A DNA stretch of 64,000 bases from Sporosarcina thermotolerans (GCF_030067815.1 NZ_CP125968.1:62001-126000); one strand, 5' to 3'. Positions 37,800 to 47,889 are shown, numbered from the stretch's first letter. Translations and numbers: made by a program. Notes: a model not told the origin generated them from the sequence alone.

Positions 37800-38183
37800 A
37801 TGGTCCAATACTATTGGAATCCCGGTTTTCAGCAGCAATCTCCACAGTTTCAACCACAGTTTCAGTTTCAGAATCAAATGCCTGGTATGGTACCGCCTAC
37901 AACAGTCCCAAGTACTGGTGGTAGGCCGCCTTTTGTCGAGCAATCGTATATAGAGAACATTCTTCGACTGAATAGAGGCAAGCCCGGCGTTTTCCACTTC
38001 TCGTTCGAGCATGCAATCGAAGCGGGAAAAAACACTTTAGCAATTCCCGGAGTAGTTGAAGCAGCCGGTCGTGATCACGTCATTTTAAGCACAGCTAGTG
38101 GCAAACGCTACTTGATGCCAATGATTTATTTTGACTATGCGGAGTTTAATGAAGAACTGAACTACTTTAATCAACAGCCTTGA
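37800..38183 (+). CDS. gerQ: Spore coat protein GerQ
   Basis: GerQ (YwdL) is an inner coat protein needed to localise and keep CwlJ and is cross-linked by transglutaminase. 127 residues: a Gln/Pro-rich N-terminal part (repeated QFQ, QPQ) followed by the conserved domain RPPFVEQSYIENILRLNRGK, FHFSFEHAIEAGKN and HVILSTASGKRYLMPMIYFDY. RBS AAAGGATG. Operon with cwlJ. Confidence 0.95.
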   Translation: MVQYYWNPGFQQQSPQFQPQFQFQNQMPGMVPPTTVPSTGGRPPFVEQSYIENILRLNRGKPGVFHFSFEHAIEAGKNTLAIPGVVEAAGRDHVILSTASGKRYLMPMIYFDYAEFNEELNYFNQQP

Positions 38184-38190
38184 CCAATGA

Positions 38191-38238
38191 AAAAAGGTCT
38201 TCCGTTGCCTATTTCGGCAATGGAAGACTTCTTTTATT
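38191..38238. terminator. Bidirectional terminator after gerQ
   Basis: GTCTTCCGTTGCC pairs with GGCAATGGAAGAC, with an A run on one side and TTCTTTTATTTT on the other. Its right arm lies within the last codons of the next, convergent gene. Confidence 0.85.
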
Positions 38239-39270
38239 TTCAAGTATATGCCGGAATCTTTCCGGTTCATCCACCCGTAACGTAGTCGCAGTAAATTCCT
38301 TTTCCATTCCAAGGAATAATGTCGCCTTCAAAGGCCGGCTGAAATGGATGATGCAATGCGGCTTCACTTCTTCAAAATCACGGGCCATGAATTCGATCAA
38401 TCCCTTTGATTTCAAATTATAGTGTTCCGCATCGAGACCCCAATCGATTTTTCCAATCGCATCATAAGGAATTTCCATGCGTTTCCCGAGTCCGAGGGAT
38501 ACTTGCATATGATTTTCATTCATCTTCAATGGGTTCAAGCGTACGGCTTGAATATCTGCAATGAAGTAAATGACTGTGTAAATATTCAAGATAAGCAATA
38601 CGATGGAGAGTATCGCGGATTTCCCATGTAACCACCAATGGATACCAATCGTCTCGATAACAATTGCGTGAATAAGCATAATGTAAAACGCTAACAGACT
38701 TGTCTTCTGGTGCAATGAAAACATAATTTCCCCGACGGGCGGTTTCCGTTTCCAAGAGGCAAATGCGTAATAGAACATAAGTGATTCTGCCGCCACTATG
38801 GAAATGAGCGGGTGGGATGAAACTTTCTCTTTTACAAGTGCGGGGAACGCGAATAGGCTACTAACTTGATGCTCCTTTATTTCCTTGATAATTCTTGGTA
38901 GATGTTTAATTAACAGGAAAATCAGCCCGAGTTCAGCAAGTACGATTAGTCCTTCGACACCGATTGCTGCGTATGGGACGAATTTGAATGGCTCAAAATA
39001 GTTGATCGGAATGATGAATCTCGCAGCTATAAGCCCCATCACCATGAATGTGATAAATCGCTTCAAGCTGAAACCTTTCTTCCTTGTGAGCGATAGCATC
39101 AGTAGCGGCGCAACGATGGCGAGGTCCACTAACGAGCCGATGACGACTGCACGGGCGTTTTCTGGCATAGGGATTGCAGGTAGCCGATAGACAAAATAAT
39201 TGCTGACAAGAACAAATAGCAATAGTCCAGCAAATAGGACTTGTTTTGAACGAAAACGGTTCAACACCAT
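38209..39270 (-). CDS. Polytopic membrane protein of unknown function
   Basis: A 353-residue protein from MVLNRFRSKQVLFAGLLLF, start chosen for AAAGGGGG 7 nt upstream. About seven hydrophobic segments fill residues 10-270 (for example VVIGSLVDLAIVAPLLMLSL, IVLAELGLIFLLIKHLP, AILSIVLLILNIYTVIYF), followed by a soluble tail of about 100 residues. Homologues in Bacillaceae are often labelled beta-carotene monooxygenase without support. I do not recognise a catalytic motif. Confidence 0.75.
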   Translation of the reverse strand: MVLNRFRSKQVLFAGLLLFVLVSNYFVYRLPAIPMPENARAVVIGSLVDLAIVAPLLMLSLTRKKGFSLKRFITFMVMGLIAARFIIPINYFEPFKFVPYAAIGVEGLIVLAELGLIFLLIKHLPRIIKEIKEHQVSSLFAFPALVKEKVSSHPLISIVAAESLMFYYAFASWKRKPPVGEIMFSLHQKTSLLAFYIMLIHAIVIETIGIHWWLHGKSAILSIVLLILNIYTVIYFIADIQAVRLNPLKMNENHMQVSLGLGKRMEIPYDAIGKIDWGLDAEHYNLKSKGLIEFMARDFEEVKPHCIIHFSRPLKATLFLGMEKEFTATTLRVDEPERFRHILENKRSLPLPK

Positions 39271-39421
39271 GGAAATTCCCCCTTTTTTATAGGATATCAA
39301 AAATGAGCGAGTGTATGTGTGAAGGTTTTGACAATTCATTGAAGATTGAGGGGGGATTGGACGCGGACTGCGCTTCTTTGAACGCGCCCCACCCCATTCC
39401 CACCCCATTCCCCGACGCGAT

Positions 39422-39463
39422 TAAAAAAACGGTCTGAAGAATTTTAGTTCTTCAAACCGCTTC
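39422..39463 (-). terminator. Terminator of the ung-ywdI-ywdK operon
   Basis: GCGGTTTGAAGAA and TTCTTCAGACCGT form a stem around CTAAAA on the minus strand, followed by TTTTTTT. Confidence 0.85.
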
Positions 39464-39473
39464 ATTTCCTATA

Positions 39474-39855
39474 TCATTTTCCAAATTTGATAGCTGCGAT
39501 GATTAACATGATCCATCCAACAATGAATGCGACGCCGCCGATTGGAGTGATGGCGCCTAAAATGCCGATGCCAGATAGGCTGAGGACGTATAGGCTGCCG
39601 GAAAAGATGATGATGCCGGCTAATAGCAAGTAGCCTGCCCATGTCAGTTGGGTGGATGAGCCCATGAGTGACGGGCTCATGAGGATGCCAACTACAAGGA
39701 GGCCGATTGCGTGAAACATTTGGTATTGGACGGCTGTTTCCCAGACGGCTGAGATAATGTTCGGATAGCTTTTCTTTTAAGGCATGCGCGCCGAATGCAC
39801 CGAATGCAACGGCAAGTGCTGCGTTAACAGCTCCTGCGATAATGAAGAACGGCAT
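39474..39855 (-). CDS. ywdK: DUF423 membrane protein (frameshifted)
   Basis: A small membrane protein of about 126 residues with four segments: [27 protein letters not shown] (the DUF423 signature, residues 3-29), [33 protein letters not shown] and [17 protein letters not shown]. One extra base at about 39750 splits the frame after SEHYL; removing it gives [18 protein letters not shown]. Unlike most breaks here it is not in a homopolymer. Function unknown. Confidence 0.88.
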
Positions 39856-39923
39856 ATTGTTTTCCTACTTTCTATCGTAAAGATAATTGCTCCATCTCTT
39901 ATCATAGCTGTTTTGGCTTTTAA

Positions 39924-40193
39924 TTAAAAATCAAAGATTGAGCCGCCGTTTGCGTCTTCCTCATCTAACGGCTTGCCTTCCAATGAAGAAAGTAACGGCT
40001 TATGGGAGATGGCCATTGTTCTTGGTGTGATGATTGGTTCTTCTTGACGCTCAGTATTAGTCTCGCCAAGCACGACTTGACATAGAGCCCTTACCGCCGT
40101 TAATGCTTCACGGACAGTTTGGTCGTCCTTTGCCGACTTTGCAAAGCTGAGCTGGCGTTCCATTTCCTCAATGATTCGTTCGTTTGTAATCAT
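39924..40193 (-). CDS. ywdI: DUF5327 (YwdI) family protein
   Basis: An 89-residue soluble protein: helical N-terminus (ERIIEEMERQLSFAKSAKD), a second helix TVREALTAVRALCQVVLG and a disordered acidic tail. Located between ywdK and the Cys-rich small protein as in B. subtilis. The ATG overlaps the stop of the upstream gene by 4 nt. Function unknown. Confidence 0.85.
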   Translation of the reverse strand: MITNERIIEEMERQLSFAKSAKDDQTVREALTAVRALCQVVLGETNTERQEEPIITPRTMAISHKPLLSSLEGKPLDEEDANGGSIFDF

Positions 40194-40366
40194 TGTTTTG
40201 CAACCCCTTTCTTCGGTTCATATTTCAAGCATTCCATTCCGGATGATCGCTTGACGACGATGGATGGGATTTCCCGCGTTTTGAATCCGTACGCTTTGCA
40301 GCCACGCGGGTTTTGCGGGTCCCATGTGACAAAGAAATATTGGCATTGAAAACAGTTCCCCGCCAT
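40190..40366 (-). CDS. Small Cys-containing protein next to ung
   Basis: A 58-residue protein, MAGNCFQCQYFFVTWDPQNP, with four cysteines (C-x2-C near the start, then RGCKAYGF and GMECLKYEP), a pattern that could bind zinc or an iron-sulfur cluster. It lies between ung and ywdI in one transcript. Start at 40366 follows AAAGAGGTTGG; a GTG six codons earlier is also possible. No function is known to me. Confidence 0.75.
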   Translation of the reverse strand: MAGNCFQCQYFFVTWDPQNPRGCKAYGFKTREIPSIVVKRSSGMECLKYEPKKGVAKQ

Positions 40367-40410
40367 TCGACCAACCTCTTTCACTTTACTTTACCACTTG
40401 GATCGACGAG

Positions 40411-41097
40411 TTAAAACTTCCTAATCGTATTGCACCAGTCCATCGGCTTTTCATTCCACTGTTTCAAGAACTGATTCGCCTTGGAGTATGGCCTGCTGCC
40501 AAAAAATCCACGGTTTGCACTAAGCGGACTTGGGTGGACGGATTCGATAATTGCATTTCGTGTTTCGTCGATCAGCTTCTTTTTCTCTTGCGCGGGTCGC
40601 CCCCATAGGATGAAAACGACTGGCTCTTCACGATTGGAAAGTTTCCGAATCACTTCGTCCGTAAAAAGATGCCAGCCACTTTTCCGATGGGAATGCGCCT
40701 CCCCTTCCCTCACTGTCAGAATGGTGTTGAGCATGAGCAAGCCCTGTTCCGCCCAGCCGGTAAGGGTTCCCGTTTCCGGAATGGCACAACCAATATCACT
40801 CTGCAATTCTTTGAACATATTCCGAAGGCTTGGCGGAATTTTGACAGTTGGCTTGACCGAGAAGCTGAGTCCGTGAGCTTGTCCAGGACCGTGGTATGGA
40901 TCCTGCCCTAAAATCACGACTTTCACGTCTTCGAACGGCGTCAACTTGAATGCCGTCCACATATCTTTTATCGGAGGATACACGGCGTGGTTGGTGTATT
41001 CTTCTCTTAGGAAATCGCGAAGCTGCAAGTAATACGGTTTCTGAAATTCCTCCGTGAGGACTTCATCCCAATCGTTGCCGAATCTTTCCTCTGTCAT
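40411..41097 (-). CDS. ung: Uracil-DNA glycosylase
   Basis: Removes uracil from DNA in base-excision repair. 228 residues from [14 protein letters not shown] (ATG at 41097 behind GGAG). [17 protein letters not shown] (about residue 60) carries the catalytic Asp, [10 protein letters not shown] the uracil pocket, and [16 protein letters not shown] the catalytic His and leucine loop. Overlaps nothing; 5 nt separate it from the DUF4230 gene stop. Confidence 0.96.
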   Translation of the reverse strand: MTEERFGNDWDEVLTEEFQKPYYLQLRDFLREEYTNHAVYPPIKDMWTAFKLTPFEDVKVVILGQDPYHGPGQAHGLSFSVKPTVKIPPSLRNMFKELQSDIGCAIPETGTLTGWAEQGLLMLNTILTVREGEAHSHRKSGWHLFTDEVIRKLSNREEPVVFILWGRPAQEKKKLIDETRNAIIESVHPSPLSANRGFFGSRPYSKANQFLKQWNEKPMDWCNTIRKF

Positions 41098-41102
41098 GTT
41101 GT

Positions 41103-41879
41103 TCACTCCTTGAATTCGATTGTTACGTCGTATCCTGCGAATGAAAACATTTCCTTCAACGTCTTTTCAGCATTAAATTCCGCAGTTTTCAAAACTCCTT
41201 GGCCGGTTGCTTCCTCGAGGATGAGCGTCTTCGCCTCAGCAGCAAGTTCATAAGCTTCATCGATATTCGCCTTCGTGCGAAAAACCCCTTCGTACGAATA
41301 AACTTCAACTTCATCAAAGTAGATTTCAGCGCCGCCTAAAAAGATCGCTGGAGGCAAAAATAGTTTCGCAGTCTTATTCTTTTCATCTATAATTACATCT
41401 TTTTCGGCTAATTTGGACATGTCGACGCCAGCTTTAACGGACCCCGGAATGACAACAAGCAGCTGTCGTTTTGTTCCTGGCAAATTCATCCCGATGCTTT
41501 GTCCAAACAACTGGTTGTCTTGACGCTCGACGATGACTTTCGTAAAGGCTTCCGCAGTCGCCATTTCATTCAGATCCATTATCTGTTCAAGGAAAACGCC
41601 TTTCTGTTCCGTGAAGGTGCTACCTTGCTTCAAGAATTGGAAAGCGATAAAAGGTACAGAGATGAAGGCAAGGAGCAGAATGACCGCGATTAAGATTATT
41701 GACCGTTTCCAGCCAAACAAAAGCATTTTGGTTACTCGCCACAAACTGACGGTGGATTTGGGTCTCGGTTTGGTTTTCCTGCCGAGCGCCTCTTCCACTG
41801 TCACCGCACTTTCGGCTTCGGATGCTTTGAGTTCCTTTAATAACCTTTCAATCTCTTGCAGTTTCTTCTTATCTTCCAT
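41103..41879 (-). CDS. DUF4230 membrane-anchored protein
   Basis: A 258-residue protein. Residues 1-40 are charged and helical ([20 protein letters not shown]), one membrane segment lies near 60-80 ([18 protein letters not shown]), and the rest is a soluble DUF4230 domain ([50 protein letters not shown]). Probably faces outside the membrane. First gene of the ung operon; function unknown. Confidence 0.75.
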   Translation of the reverse strand: MEDKKKLQEIERLLKELKASEAESAVTVEEALGRKTKPRPKSTVSLWRVTKMLLFGWKRSIILIAVILLLAFISVPFIAFQFLKQGSTFTEQKGVFLEQIMDLNEMATAEAFTKVIVERQDNQLFGQSIGMNLPGTKRQLLVVIPGSVKAGVDMSKLAEKDVIIDEKNKTAKLFLPPAIFLGGAEIYFDEVEVYSYEGVFRTKANIDEAYELAAEAKTLILEEATGQGVLKTAEFNAEKTLKEMFSFAGYDVTIEFKE

Positions 41880-42087
41880 ACCCTCACTCCCCTTCTTTCG
41901 ACATTTTATCTATGAGATTCGCTATTAAGTTGTACGTATAGCCTATCGAAAAGTTCCCAAGCAAACAATAGATAGACTTGAATAAATTCTTAATACGACT
42001 TTAATCTTCAATCTCCGACAATTGTATTTATTCTTTATTTTGATTACTATTAAGGATGGAGTTAGTGAACAGGAGGAGATTTAAACC

Positions 42088-42920
42088 ATGACTATGAAGA
42101 AGACACTTACAATTGCAGGTACCGATACATCAGGCGGCGCGGAATCCAAGCCGACCTTAAAACATTCCAAGAGCATGGCACATATGGCATGACGGCCTTG
42201 ACAGTCGTCGTGACGATGGACCCCGATAATAATTGGAGCCATGGAGTTTACTCACTTCCGATCGACGTTTTGAAGGCGCAACTCAAAACAGCACTTTCGA
42301 CAGGAATTGACGCGATAAAAACTGGAATGCTTAGTACGGAGGAAGTCATCGAAACTGCTGGGGAAGCTATTGCTGAATCCGGTCTTGACCATGTCGTGAT
42401 CGACCCGGTAATGGTATGTAAAGGTGAGGATGAAGTTCTGAATCCAGGAACAGTTGACGCGATGGTAGAGTTTTTGCTACCGAAAGCGGAAATCGTTACA
42501 CCAAACTTGTTCGAAGCAGGCCAACTTGCGGGCATGAAAACACCGTCTACAATTGAGCAAATGAAGTCCGTCGCTGAAAAGATTCATTCATTAGGCGCAC
42601 GCAATGTCGTGATCAAAGGCGGAAAGCAGCTTCAGCATGATAAAGCTGCGGACCTTTTCTATGACGGCAAGACGTTTACATTGCTTGAAGCCGAAAAGAC
42701 AGAAACTCACTATAACCACGGCGCTGGCTGCACTTTCGCAGCTGCGATCACAGCGAATCTTGCGAACGGTCTAAATGTGCGAGAAGCCGTCATCGAAGCG
42801 AAGAAATTCGTTACCGCTGCGATTGCAAACGGTTGGAAGTTGAACGAATACGTCGGTCCGGTTATGCACGGCGCTGCTAAACGAGTAGGTACACAGGAGA
42901 TTACGGCTACGGAGATATAA
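42088..42920 (+). CDS. pdxK: Pyridoxine kinase, ThiD-like (frameshifted)
   Basis: Phosphorylates pyridoxine/pyridoxal, homologous to ThiD; B. subtilis PdxK (YwdB) lies in the same region. After repair about 277 residues: MTMKKTLTIAGTDTSGGAGIQADL at the start, TYGMTALTVVVTMDP, DPVMVCKGEDE, TPNLFEAGQL, and the anion hole/base THYNHGAGCTFAAA near 215. One G is missing at 42141-42142, so the N-terminal 24 codons are out of frame with the rest. RBS AGGAGGAG. Confidence 0.92.
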
Positions 42921-42924
42921 TGTG

Positions 42925-42962
42925 TAAAGGTTAGAAGCGGTAGTACTCTTCTAACCTTTTTG
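42925..42962 (+). terminator. Terminator of pdxK
   Basis: AAAGGTTAGAAG and CTTCTAACCTTT form a 12-bp stem followed by TTTTG. Confidence 0.92.
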
Positions 42963-42975
42963 ATTCATTTAGCTA

Positions 42976-43148
42976 CAAGCCCTTCAGTGCCTGTCGAGGC
43001 TAAACGCCGCCTTCCGCTTTTGTTACATCCAGCTACAGGCGGCAACCTCTCGGGTCACTTCGGTCTTGAAAGAAAAGGCAAAGAACGCCTTTTTTTCAAG
43101 CCCTTCAGTGCCTGTCGAGGCTAAACGCCGCCTTCCGCTTTTGTAACA
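42976..43148. repeat. Interspersed element R1, copy b
   Basis: Two 52-nt direct repeats (42976-43027 and 43097-43148; both begin CAAGCCCTTCAGTGCCTGTC and contain GCCGCCTTCCGCTTTTGT) surround a 69-nt middle with CCAGCTACAGGCGGCAACC and a hairpin AAAAGGC...GCCTTTTTTT. Same architecture as the 8.2-kb copy, with a different sequence. The space 42921-43226 holds nothing else. Confidence 0.8.
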
Positions 43149-43226
43149 AGCACCTAAAATGCATTCACTAAAGCTTTTCTATATACTGAAACTATCCGTA
43201 TTTTTTGTATGAAGGAGGATGAATTA

Positions 43227-43576
43227 ATGGAAATCGTGAAACCGGATCATTTACAGGAACTACTTGATACATTTGCGAATAAAGACGTCTATATCCATTT
43301 GGAGACGACGAATGGCGCATATGCTGCCCATTTAAAAGAAGGATTCTTCAACGCAGGGGCTTTTATTCGAAATGTTGTTGTCAAATACGAGCTTGGCAAA
43401 GTGGCGGGCGAATCGCCGCATCGCGTTGGGTTGAAGCTTCCTTCGGGATGGATTTATGCGCAAGGCATTACACCTATACAGTCGATGAGCATGATCGGCT
43501 TCTCATGTGCGGACTCGATCCCGATGGAAAGCTTGCGGTTGCGCTCGAAATAAGCGAAACACCTTTTACATATTAA
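43227..43576 (+). CDS. yojF: DUF1806 protein (YojF family, frameshifted)
   Basis: About 116 residues: MEIVKPDHLQELLDTFANKD, YIHLETTNGAYAAH, then GWIYAQGIT. One base is missing at about 43471-43474; the next frame continues YTVDEHDRLLMCGLDPDGKL and ends ETPFTY. YojF is encoded beside the bacillithiol deacetylase bshB2 and is thought to assist it; that role is not certain. RBS GAAGGAGG. Confidence 0.88.
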
Positions 43577-43607
43577 GCTATTGCCGTAACGAACAGGAGG
43601 CTTTTCG

Positions 43608-44290
43608 ATGATTAAAGAAGAACGCCATGTACTTGTCATTTTCCCACACCCGGATGACGAAGCTTTCGGCGTGTCGGGCACGATTTCTACCTATATTGAA
43701 ATGGGAGTTCCCGTCACCTATGCTTGTCTTACCCTTGGTGAAATGGGACGAAATCTTGGCAACCCACCAATTGCGAACCGCGAGACATTGCCGCAAATCC
43801 GTAAAAAGAATTGCAAAATGCTGCGGCTTCGATGGGGTTAACTGATCTCCGAATGATGGGATTACGTGATAAGACGATTGAATTTGAGGATGATGAAAAA
43901 ATGATCCAGCTTGTAACCGATTTGATCGAGGATACTAATCCATCCGTTATCATTTCATTCTACCCTGGACTATCCGTCCATCCGGACCATGACGCAACAG
44001 GACGTGCAGTCGTCCGCGCTGTCAGAAGGATGTCGGAATCCGAGCGTCCAAAACTGTATACGATTGCATTTTCGAAAAATACAGCCGAAGTTTTAGGAGA
44101 ACCGGACATTATCCATAATGTCGAGGCGGCGGCTCAGAAGAAACTCAACACGCTTAATTCACATGCGTCACAAACCGTTTGGATGATGCGTGATATGGAA
44201 AAGCGTTTGGCTGAAAAAGATCCCGATGCATTAAAATGGCTGCATACCGAACGATTTTTCACTTATAAGTGGGATAAGGATTTTGAATAA
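43608..44290 (+). CDS. bshB2: Bacillithiol biosynthesis deacetylase (frameshifted)
   Basis: Zn-dependent LmbE-family deacetylase removing acetyl from GlcNAc-malate in bacillithiol synthesis. FPHPDDEAFGVSG (residues 12-24) and HPDHDATGRAVVRA supply the metal ligands. One A is missing in the run at 43803-43807, so RKK should continue ELQNAAASMGLTDL. About 228 residues. RBS AGGAGG. Confidence 0.93.
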
Positions 44291-44301
44291 AAATAGAATT
44301 T

Positions 44302-44334
44302 CCCCAAGCTCCGAGTTCATCGGGGCTTTTTTTT
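44302..44334 (+). terminator. Terminator of bshB2
   Basis: AAGCTCCGA and TCGGGGCTT form a stem around GTTCA, with a T8 run. Confidence 0.9.
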
Positions 44335-44457
44335 AGCCATCTCGGAAAACTGAAAAGTGAAACTTTACTATACTATATTTACAAATGAGGCTTAACCCTT
44401 TACTATGTATAAATATACATTAACTACGAGAATTTATTCATAAGGAGAGACGCAGAT

Positions 44458-45810
44458 TTGAAAAAGCATAGTATATCCACCTTTCTCTACTTTTTAATCC
44501 CTTCCATTCTTGGAATTGTCCTATTCATGATCCCATTGAAGTTCGGTGAAGAATGGAAAGTGCCAATCGCAAAATTTGCTGCTACTTTATCGGGTTGGTT
44601 GGAACCAGCGATGCCGATGACAGCAATGATTATTATTATAATCGCAGCAGTCGGGTCATTGATTTATTCATTCATCCCGCGTAACAGCTCTAAACCAACG
44701 TTAATGGAAAGCTTGTTTAAAGTAACGCCATTTTGGACGATTACACGTATCATTGGTGCCATTTTCGCTATTATGGTCACATTCAAAATCGGTCCAGAAA
44801 TCATTTGGAATGAAAATACAGGGGGCTTGCTTCTTGCGCCGGATGGCCTTGTTTCATTCTTATTCACGATTTTCTTATTCGCTGGTCTTTTATTGCCACT
44901 ACTATTGAACTTCGGTCTTTTGGAGTTTTTCGGCACGATGATGGTAAAGATCATGCGCCCATTATTCAAATTGCCTGGTCGTTCTTCGATTGACGCGCTT
45001 GCATCATGGATCGGAGATGGAACAATTGGTGTTTTACTGACGAGCAAACAGTATGAAGATGGCCATTATACGCAAAGGGAAGCGTCGATTATCGCGACAA
45101 CTTTCTCTGTCGTTTCCATTACGTTTTCACTTGTAATCATCGATACAGTCGGTATGTCGAATTATTTCCTTCCGTTTTACGGTACAGTTCTTTTGACGGG
45201 TGTAATTTTGGCATTGATCATGCCGCGTATTTATCCGTTAAGAGGAAAGAAATCAGAGTATATTGATGGTCGGAAGTATACCGGGGACGAAGAAAAACTT
45301 CCTGAAGGGTATAATGTTTTCAATCACGGCCTTGAAAATGCATTGGACACGGCTTCGAAAAACCGTTCCATCGGAAGGATTTTCACAGATGGAATGCGCA
45401 ATGTTTTGGACATGTGGATCGGTGTCGCGCCAGTTGTAATGGCGTTCGGTACGGTTGCTCTTGTGCTTGCTGAATATACAGGTGTATTCACCTTTTTAGG
45501 AAAGCCGTTTGAACCGATTTTATCCATTCTTGGAATTCCTGAAGCGGCTGAGGCTGCACAAATGATGGTTGTTGGATTCGCGGATATGTTCTTGCCTGTC
45601 ATTTTAGCAGAAGGCGTCATCACGTCCCAGATTACATTGTTCACAATTGCGACGGTTTCTGTTGTCCAGTTGATTTACATGTCTGAGGTTGGTGGTTTGA
45701 TTTTAGGCACGAAGATTCCGATCAACTTCTTGGATTTAATTATCATTTTCCTACTACGTACACTCATCGCCCTGCCAATCGTTGCAGGCGTTGCACATTT
45801 GTTGTTTTAA
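44458..45810 (+). CDS. YjiH-family membrane protein with Gate domains
   Basis: A 450-residue protein with about eleven membrane segments, starting at TTG 44458 behind AAGGAGAG (no ATG fits). The two nucleoside-recognition Gate regions are around SSIDALASWIGDGTIGVLL (about residue 180) and QMMVVGFADMFLPVILAEGV (about 380). YjiH-type proteins are of unknown function; transport of a nucleoside or other solute is a guess from the Gate fold. It stands alone with its own terminator. Confidence 0.85.
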   Translation: MKKHSISTFLYFLIPSILGIVLFMIPLKFGEEWKVPIAKFAATLSGWLEPAMPMTAMIIIIIAAVGSLIYSFIPRNSSKPTLMESLFKVTPFWTITRIIGAIFAIMVTFKIGPEIIWNENTGGLLLAPDGLVSFLFTIFLFAGLLLPLLLNFGLLEFFGTMMVKIMRPLFKLPGRSSIDALASWIGDGTIGVLLTSKQYEDGHYTQREASIIATTFSVVSITFSLVIIDTVGMSNYFLPFYGTVLLTGVILALIMPRIYPLRGKKSEYIDGRKYTGDEEKLPEGYNVFNHGLENALDTASKNRSIGRIFTDGMRNVLDMWIGVAPVVMAFGTVALVLAEYTGVFTFLGKPFEPILSILGIPEAAEAAQMMVVGFADMFLPVILAEGVITSQITLFTIATVSVVQLIYMSEVGGLILGTKIPINFLDLIIIFLLRTLIALPIVAGVAHLLF

Positions 45811-45826
45811 TAAATAAAATATTAAA

Positions 45827-46009
45827 TGTTGATTTCCGTTTCGGCGGACGCTTTCCGCGGGCACGGCTTCAGCCAATCGAACCACGAAGAGTTCGATTTG
45901 CCGTATTTCTGCGGCTTTTGCAGAAATTAAGGCAGCCGTTAACTAATCCCTGCTCGTAACGCTACGCTTTCGCTGGAGTCGCCGCCCTACACTTCAATCA
46001 ACAGAGATT
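45827..46009. repeat. Interspersed element R2, copy b
   Basis: About 183 nt with the same ends as the 36.2-kb copy (TGTTGATTTCCG ... CTTCAATCAACAGAGATT), and the inner blocks GGCGGACGCTTTCCGCGGGC and GGAGTCGCCGCCCT. The middle differs and holds a CTGCGGC/GCAGAA palindrome-like stretch. The two copies share ends and differ inside, as expected of a non-autonomous element. Confidence 0.8.
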
Positions 46010-46035
46010 CCATAATACTAAAACATACTATCTAA

Positions 46036-46076
46036 TAAGACCGCTGATCCTTTATCTGGATTAGCGGTCTTTTACT
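46036..46076. terminator. Bidirectional terminator between yjiH and tdh
   Basis: GACCGCTGATCC and GGATTAGCGGTC form a long stem around TTTATCT, with TTTTACTATT on plus and TTATTAGATAG on minus. Confidence 0.85.
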
Positions 46077-46077
46077 A

Positions 46078-47022
46078 TTACTTATTCAATTTTATTTTCA
46101 ATTGTTTAAGCATGTCTTCGGTCATTGCGTCTAAATCATATTTCGCTTTAAAGCCCCATTCTGCCGTGGCTGCTGATGGGTCGATGCTATCGGGCCAGCT
46201 GTCGGCGATTGCTTGGCGGACCGGGTCGACTTCATAGGAAATTTTGAAGTCTGGAATATGTTTTTGGATAGATGCAGCGATTTCACTTGGTTCGAAGCTC
46301 ATCGCGGTTACGTTGAACGCATTGCGGTGCACCAATTTCGCTGGATCTGCTTCCATCAAGTCGACGATGGCCTGCAAGGCATCTGGCATATACATCATAT
46401 CCATATAAGTGCCTTCCGCGATGAAGGATGTGTACTTCCCTACTTCAATCGCCTTGTAATAAATGTCCACTGCGTAATCGGTCGTTCCTCCGCCTGGCTG
46501 CGCAACGTAGGAGATTAATCCTGGGAAGCGGACACCGCGTGTGTCAACTCCGAATCGCGTGTAGTAATAATCGCAAAGCAATTCGCCTGAGACTTTATTG
46601 ACACCGTACATTGTTGTCGGGCGCTGCAATGTGTCCTGAGGTGTGTTTGCTTTGGGGGTGGAAGGACCGAATGCGCCGATTGAGCTTGGCGTGAAAAACT
46701 GCATATTTAGTTCACGTGCCACTTCAAGTGCATTCACGAGTCCGCCCATATTGAGATTCCAAGCAAACAAAGGTTGTTTTTCTGCTGTTGCAGATAAAAG
46801 CGCAGCCATATGCATGATTGTGTCTGCACCAAAATCCTTTGCGATTTCATGCATTTTCTTTCCATCCGTTACGTCCAAAATTTCAAACGGTCCCGTAACC
46901 GATTGTTCCGGCTGGCGGATATCCGTGGATAAAACGTTTTCTTCACCGTATTCTTTCTGTAACTTGGCAATCAATTCCGAACCGATTTGTCCAAGCGCTC
47001 CAGTCACCATAATTTTTTTCAA
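46078..47022 (-). CDS. tdh: L-threonine 3-dehydrogenase, SDR type
   Basis: Oxidises threonine to 2-amino-3-ketobutyrate with NAD; the product is the substrate of Kbl nearby. 314 residues, extended SDR fold: [13 protein letters not shown] (NAD site), catalytic Tyr/Lys in [14 protein letters not shown], and [30 protein letters not shown] typical of the non-zinc threonine dehydrogenase. The start is TTG at 47022 (KKIMVTG) behind AAGGAGG, because the neighbouring ATG stops at once. Separated from kbl by two unrelated genes. Confidence 0.9.
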   Translation of the reverse strand: MKKIMVTGALGQIGSELIAKLQKEYGEENVLSTDIRQPEQSVTGPFEILDVTDGKKMHEIAKDFGADTIMHMAALLSATAEKQPLFAWNLNMGGLVNALEVARELNMQFFTPSSIGAFGPSTPKANTPQDTLQRPTTMYGVNKVSGELLCDYYYTRFGVDTRGVRFPGLISYVAQPGGGTTDYAVDIYYKAIEVGKYTSFIAEGTYMDMMYMPDALQAIVDLMEADPAKLVHRNAFNVTAMSFEPSEIAASIQKHIPDFKISYEVDPVRQAIADSWPDSIDPSAATAEWGFKAKYDLDAMTEDMLKQLKIKLNK

Positions 47023-47214
47023 CCCATACTCCTCCTTGCGATCATTTGTACTTTTGGGAAGGACACTCTTTTTCGATGTAACTTCGAAACACTTTACTAT
47101 CAATATAAAAAGATTATATTATGTTCATCTCGAAAACACAATAATGGTTCTCTTATCTTAATCTTTTCCTCTGACTTTTCTGTTATACTTAAGTAAAAAA
47201 TGTTGAGGTGTGCA

Positions 47215-47871
47215 ATGTTCAGTAAATATATGAATTTTATTCTTGTCATAGTTGCAGGCGCCCTTTTGACTGTGGCTTTGTTTGCTTCAGGCTTGCAGAT
47301 GTGGCTTGTATTCACGTTGGTCATGATTTTTACTTTCGTTTTAACGATGGGTTATCCTTTCTATATCATTTACAAATCGAAAAGTTTGAAACTGATTGAC
47401 CAGTATCTCACCAATCATAGGAATAAACCGATTTTCGGATATGCCCATGCACTTGCACATGGGACAGACGAGGAAATAATTACTCAGCTGAATAAAATAC
47501 TAAAATCATATGCGAATGCGGAAGTACAAGAAATATATAAAGCCAATTTGTTAGTCTTTCAAAAGAATTGGAGAGGTTTGATTGACTTCTCGAAAACGAT
47601 GGAGAATGTTGCATACCGTGATTATTATGCTGGAATCGGATATACGATGAGTAATAATATGGGGAAAGCCACCGAGTATTCCCAGAAACTCCGAACTCCT
47701 TGGTTGGTACATTCCATGAAGGCAGTTATTGCCATGAAGCAAAAAAAGCAGGATCAATTTTTGACTGAGACACGGCTTGCAACTAAGAGTGCGCTTGGTA
47801 TGCAGCGATATGTCATTCATCATTTGCTGAATCGAATGGCTGAAGGTGTCTTTTCTACGAAGGAAGGGTGA
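47215..47871 (+). CDS. Membrane protein of unknown function
   Basis: 218 residues from MFSKYMNFILVIVAGALL; ATG at 47215 follows TTGAGGTG. Two membrane segments (about 7-27 and 30-50) are followed by a soluble cytoplasmic part with helical, possibly TPR-like stretches (TDEEIITQLNKILKSYANAE, NWRGLIDFSKTMENVAYRDY). I do not recognise the family. It diverges from tdh. Confidence 0.7.
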   Translation: MFSKYMNFILVIVAGALLTVALFASGLQMWLVFTLVMIFTFVLTMGYPFYIIYKSKSLKLIDQYLTNHRNKPIFGYAHALAHGTDEEIITQLNKILKSYANAEVQEIYKANLLVFQKNWRGLIDFSKTMENVAYRDYYAGIGYTMSNNMGKATEYSQKLRTPWLVHSMKAVIAMKQKKQDQFLTETRLATKSALGMQRYVIHHLLNRMAEGVFSTKEG

Positions 47872-47889
47872 GGATATTTCCCCTCACGC

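Noticed and set aside
43811..44290. Separate short gene after the bshB2 N-terminus
   Set aside because: It continues the same deacetylase after a missing A.
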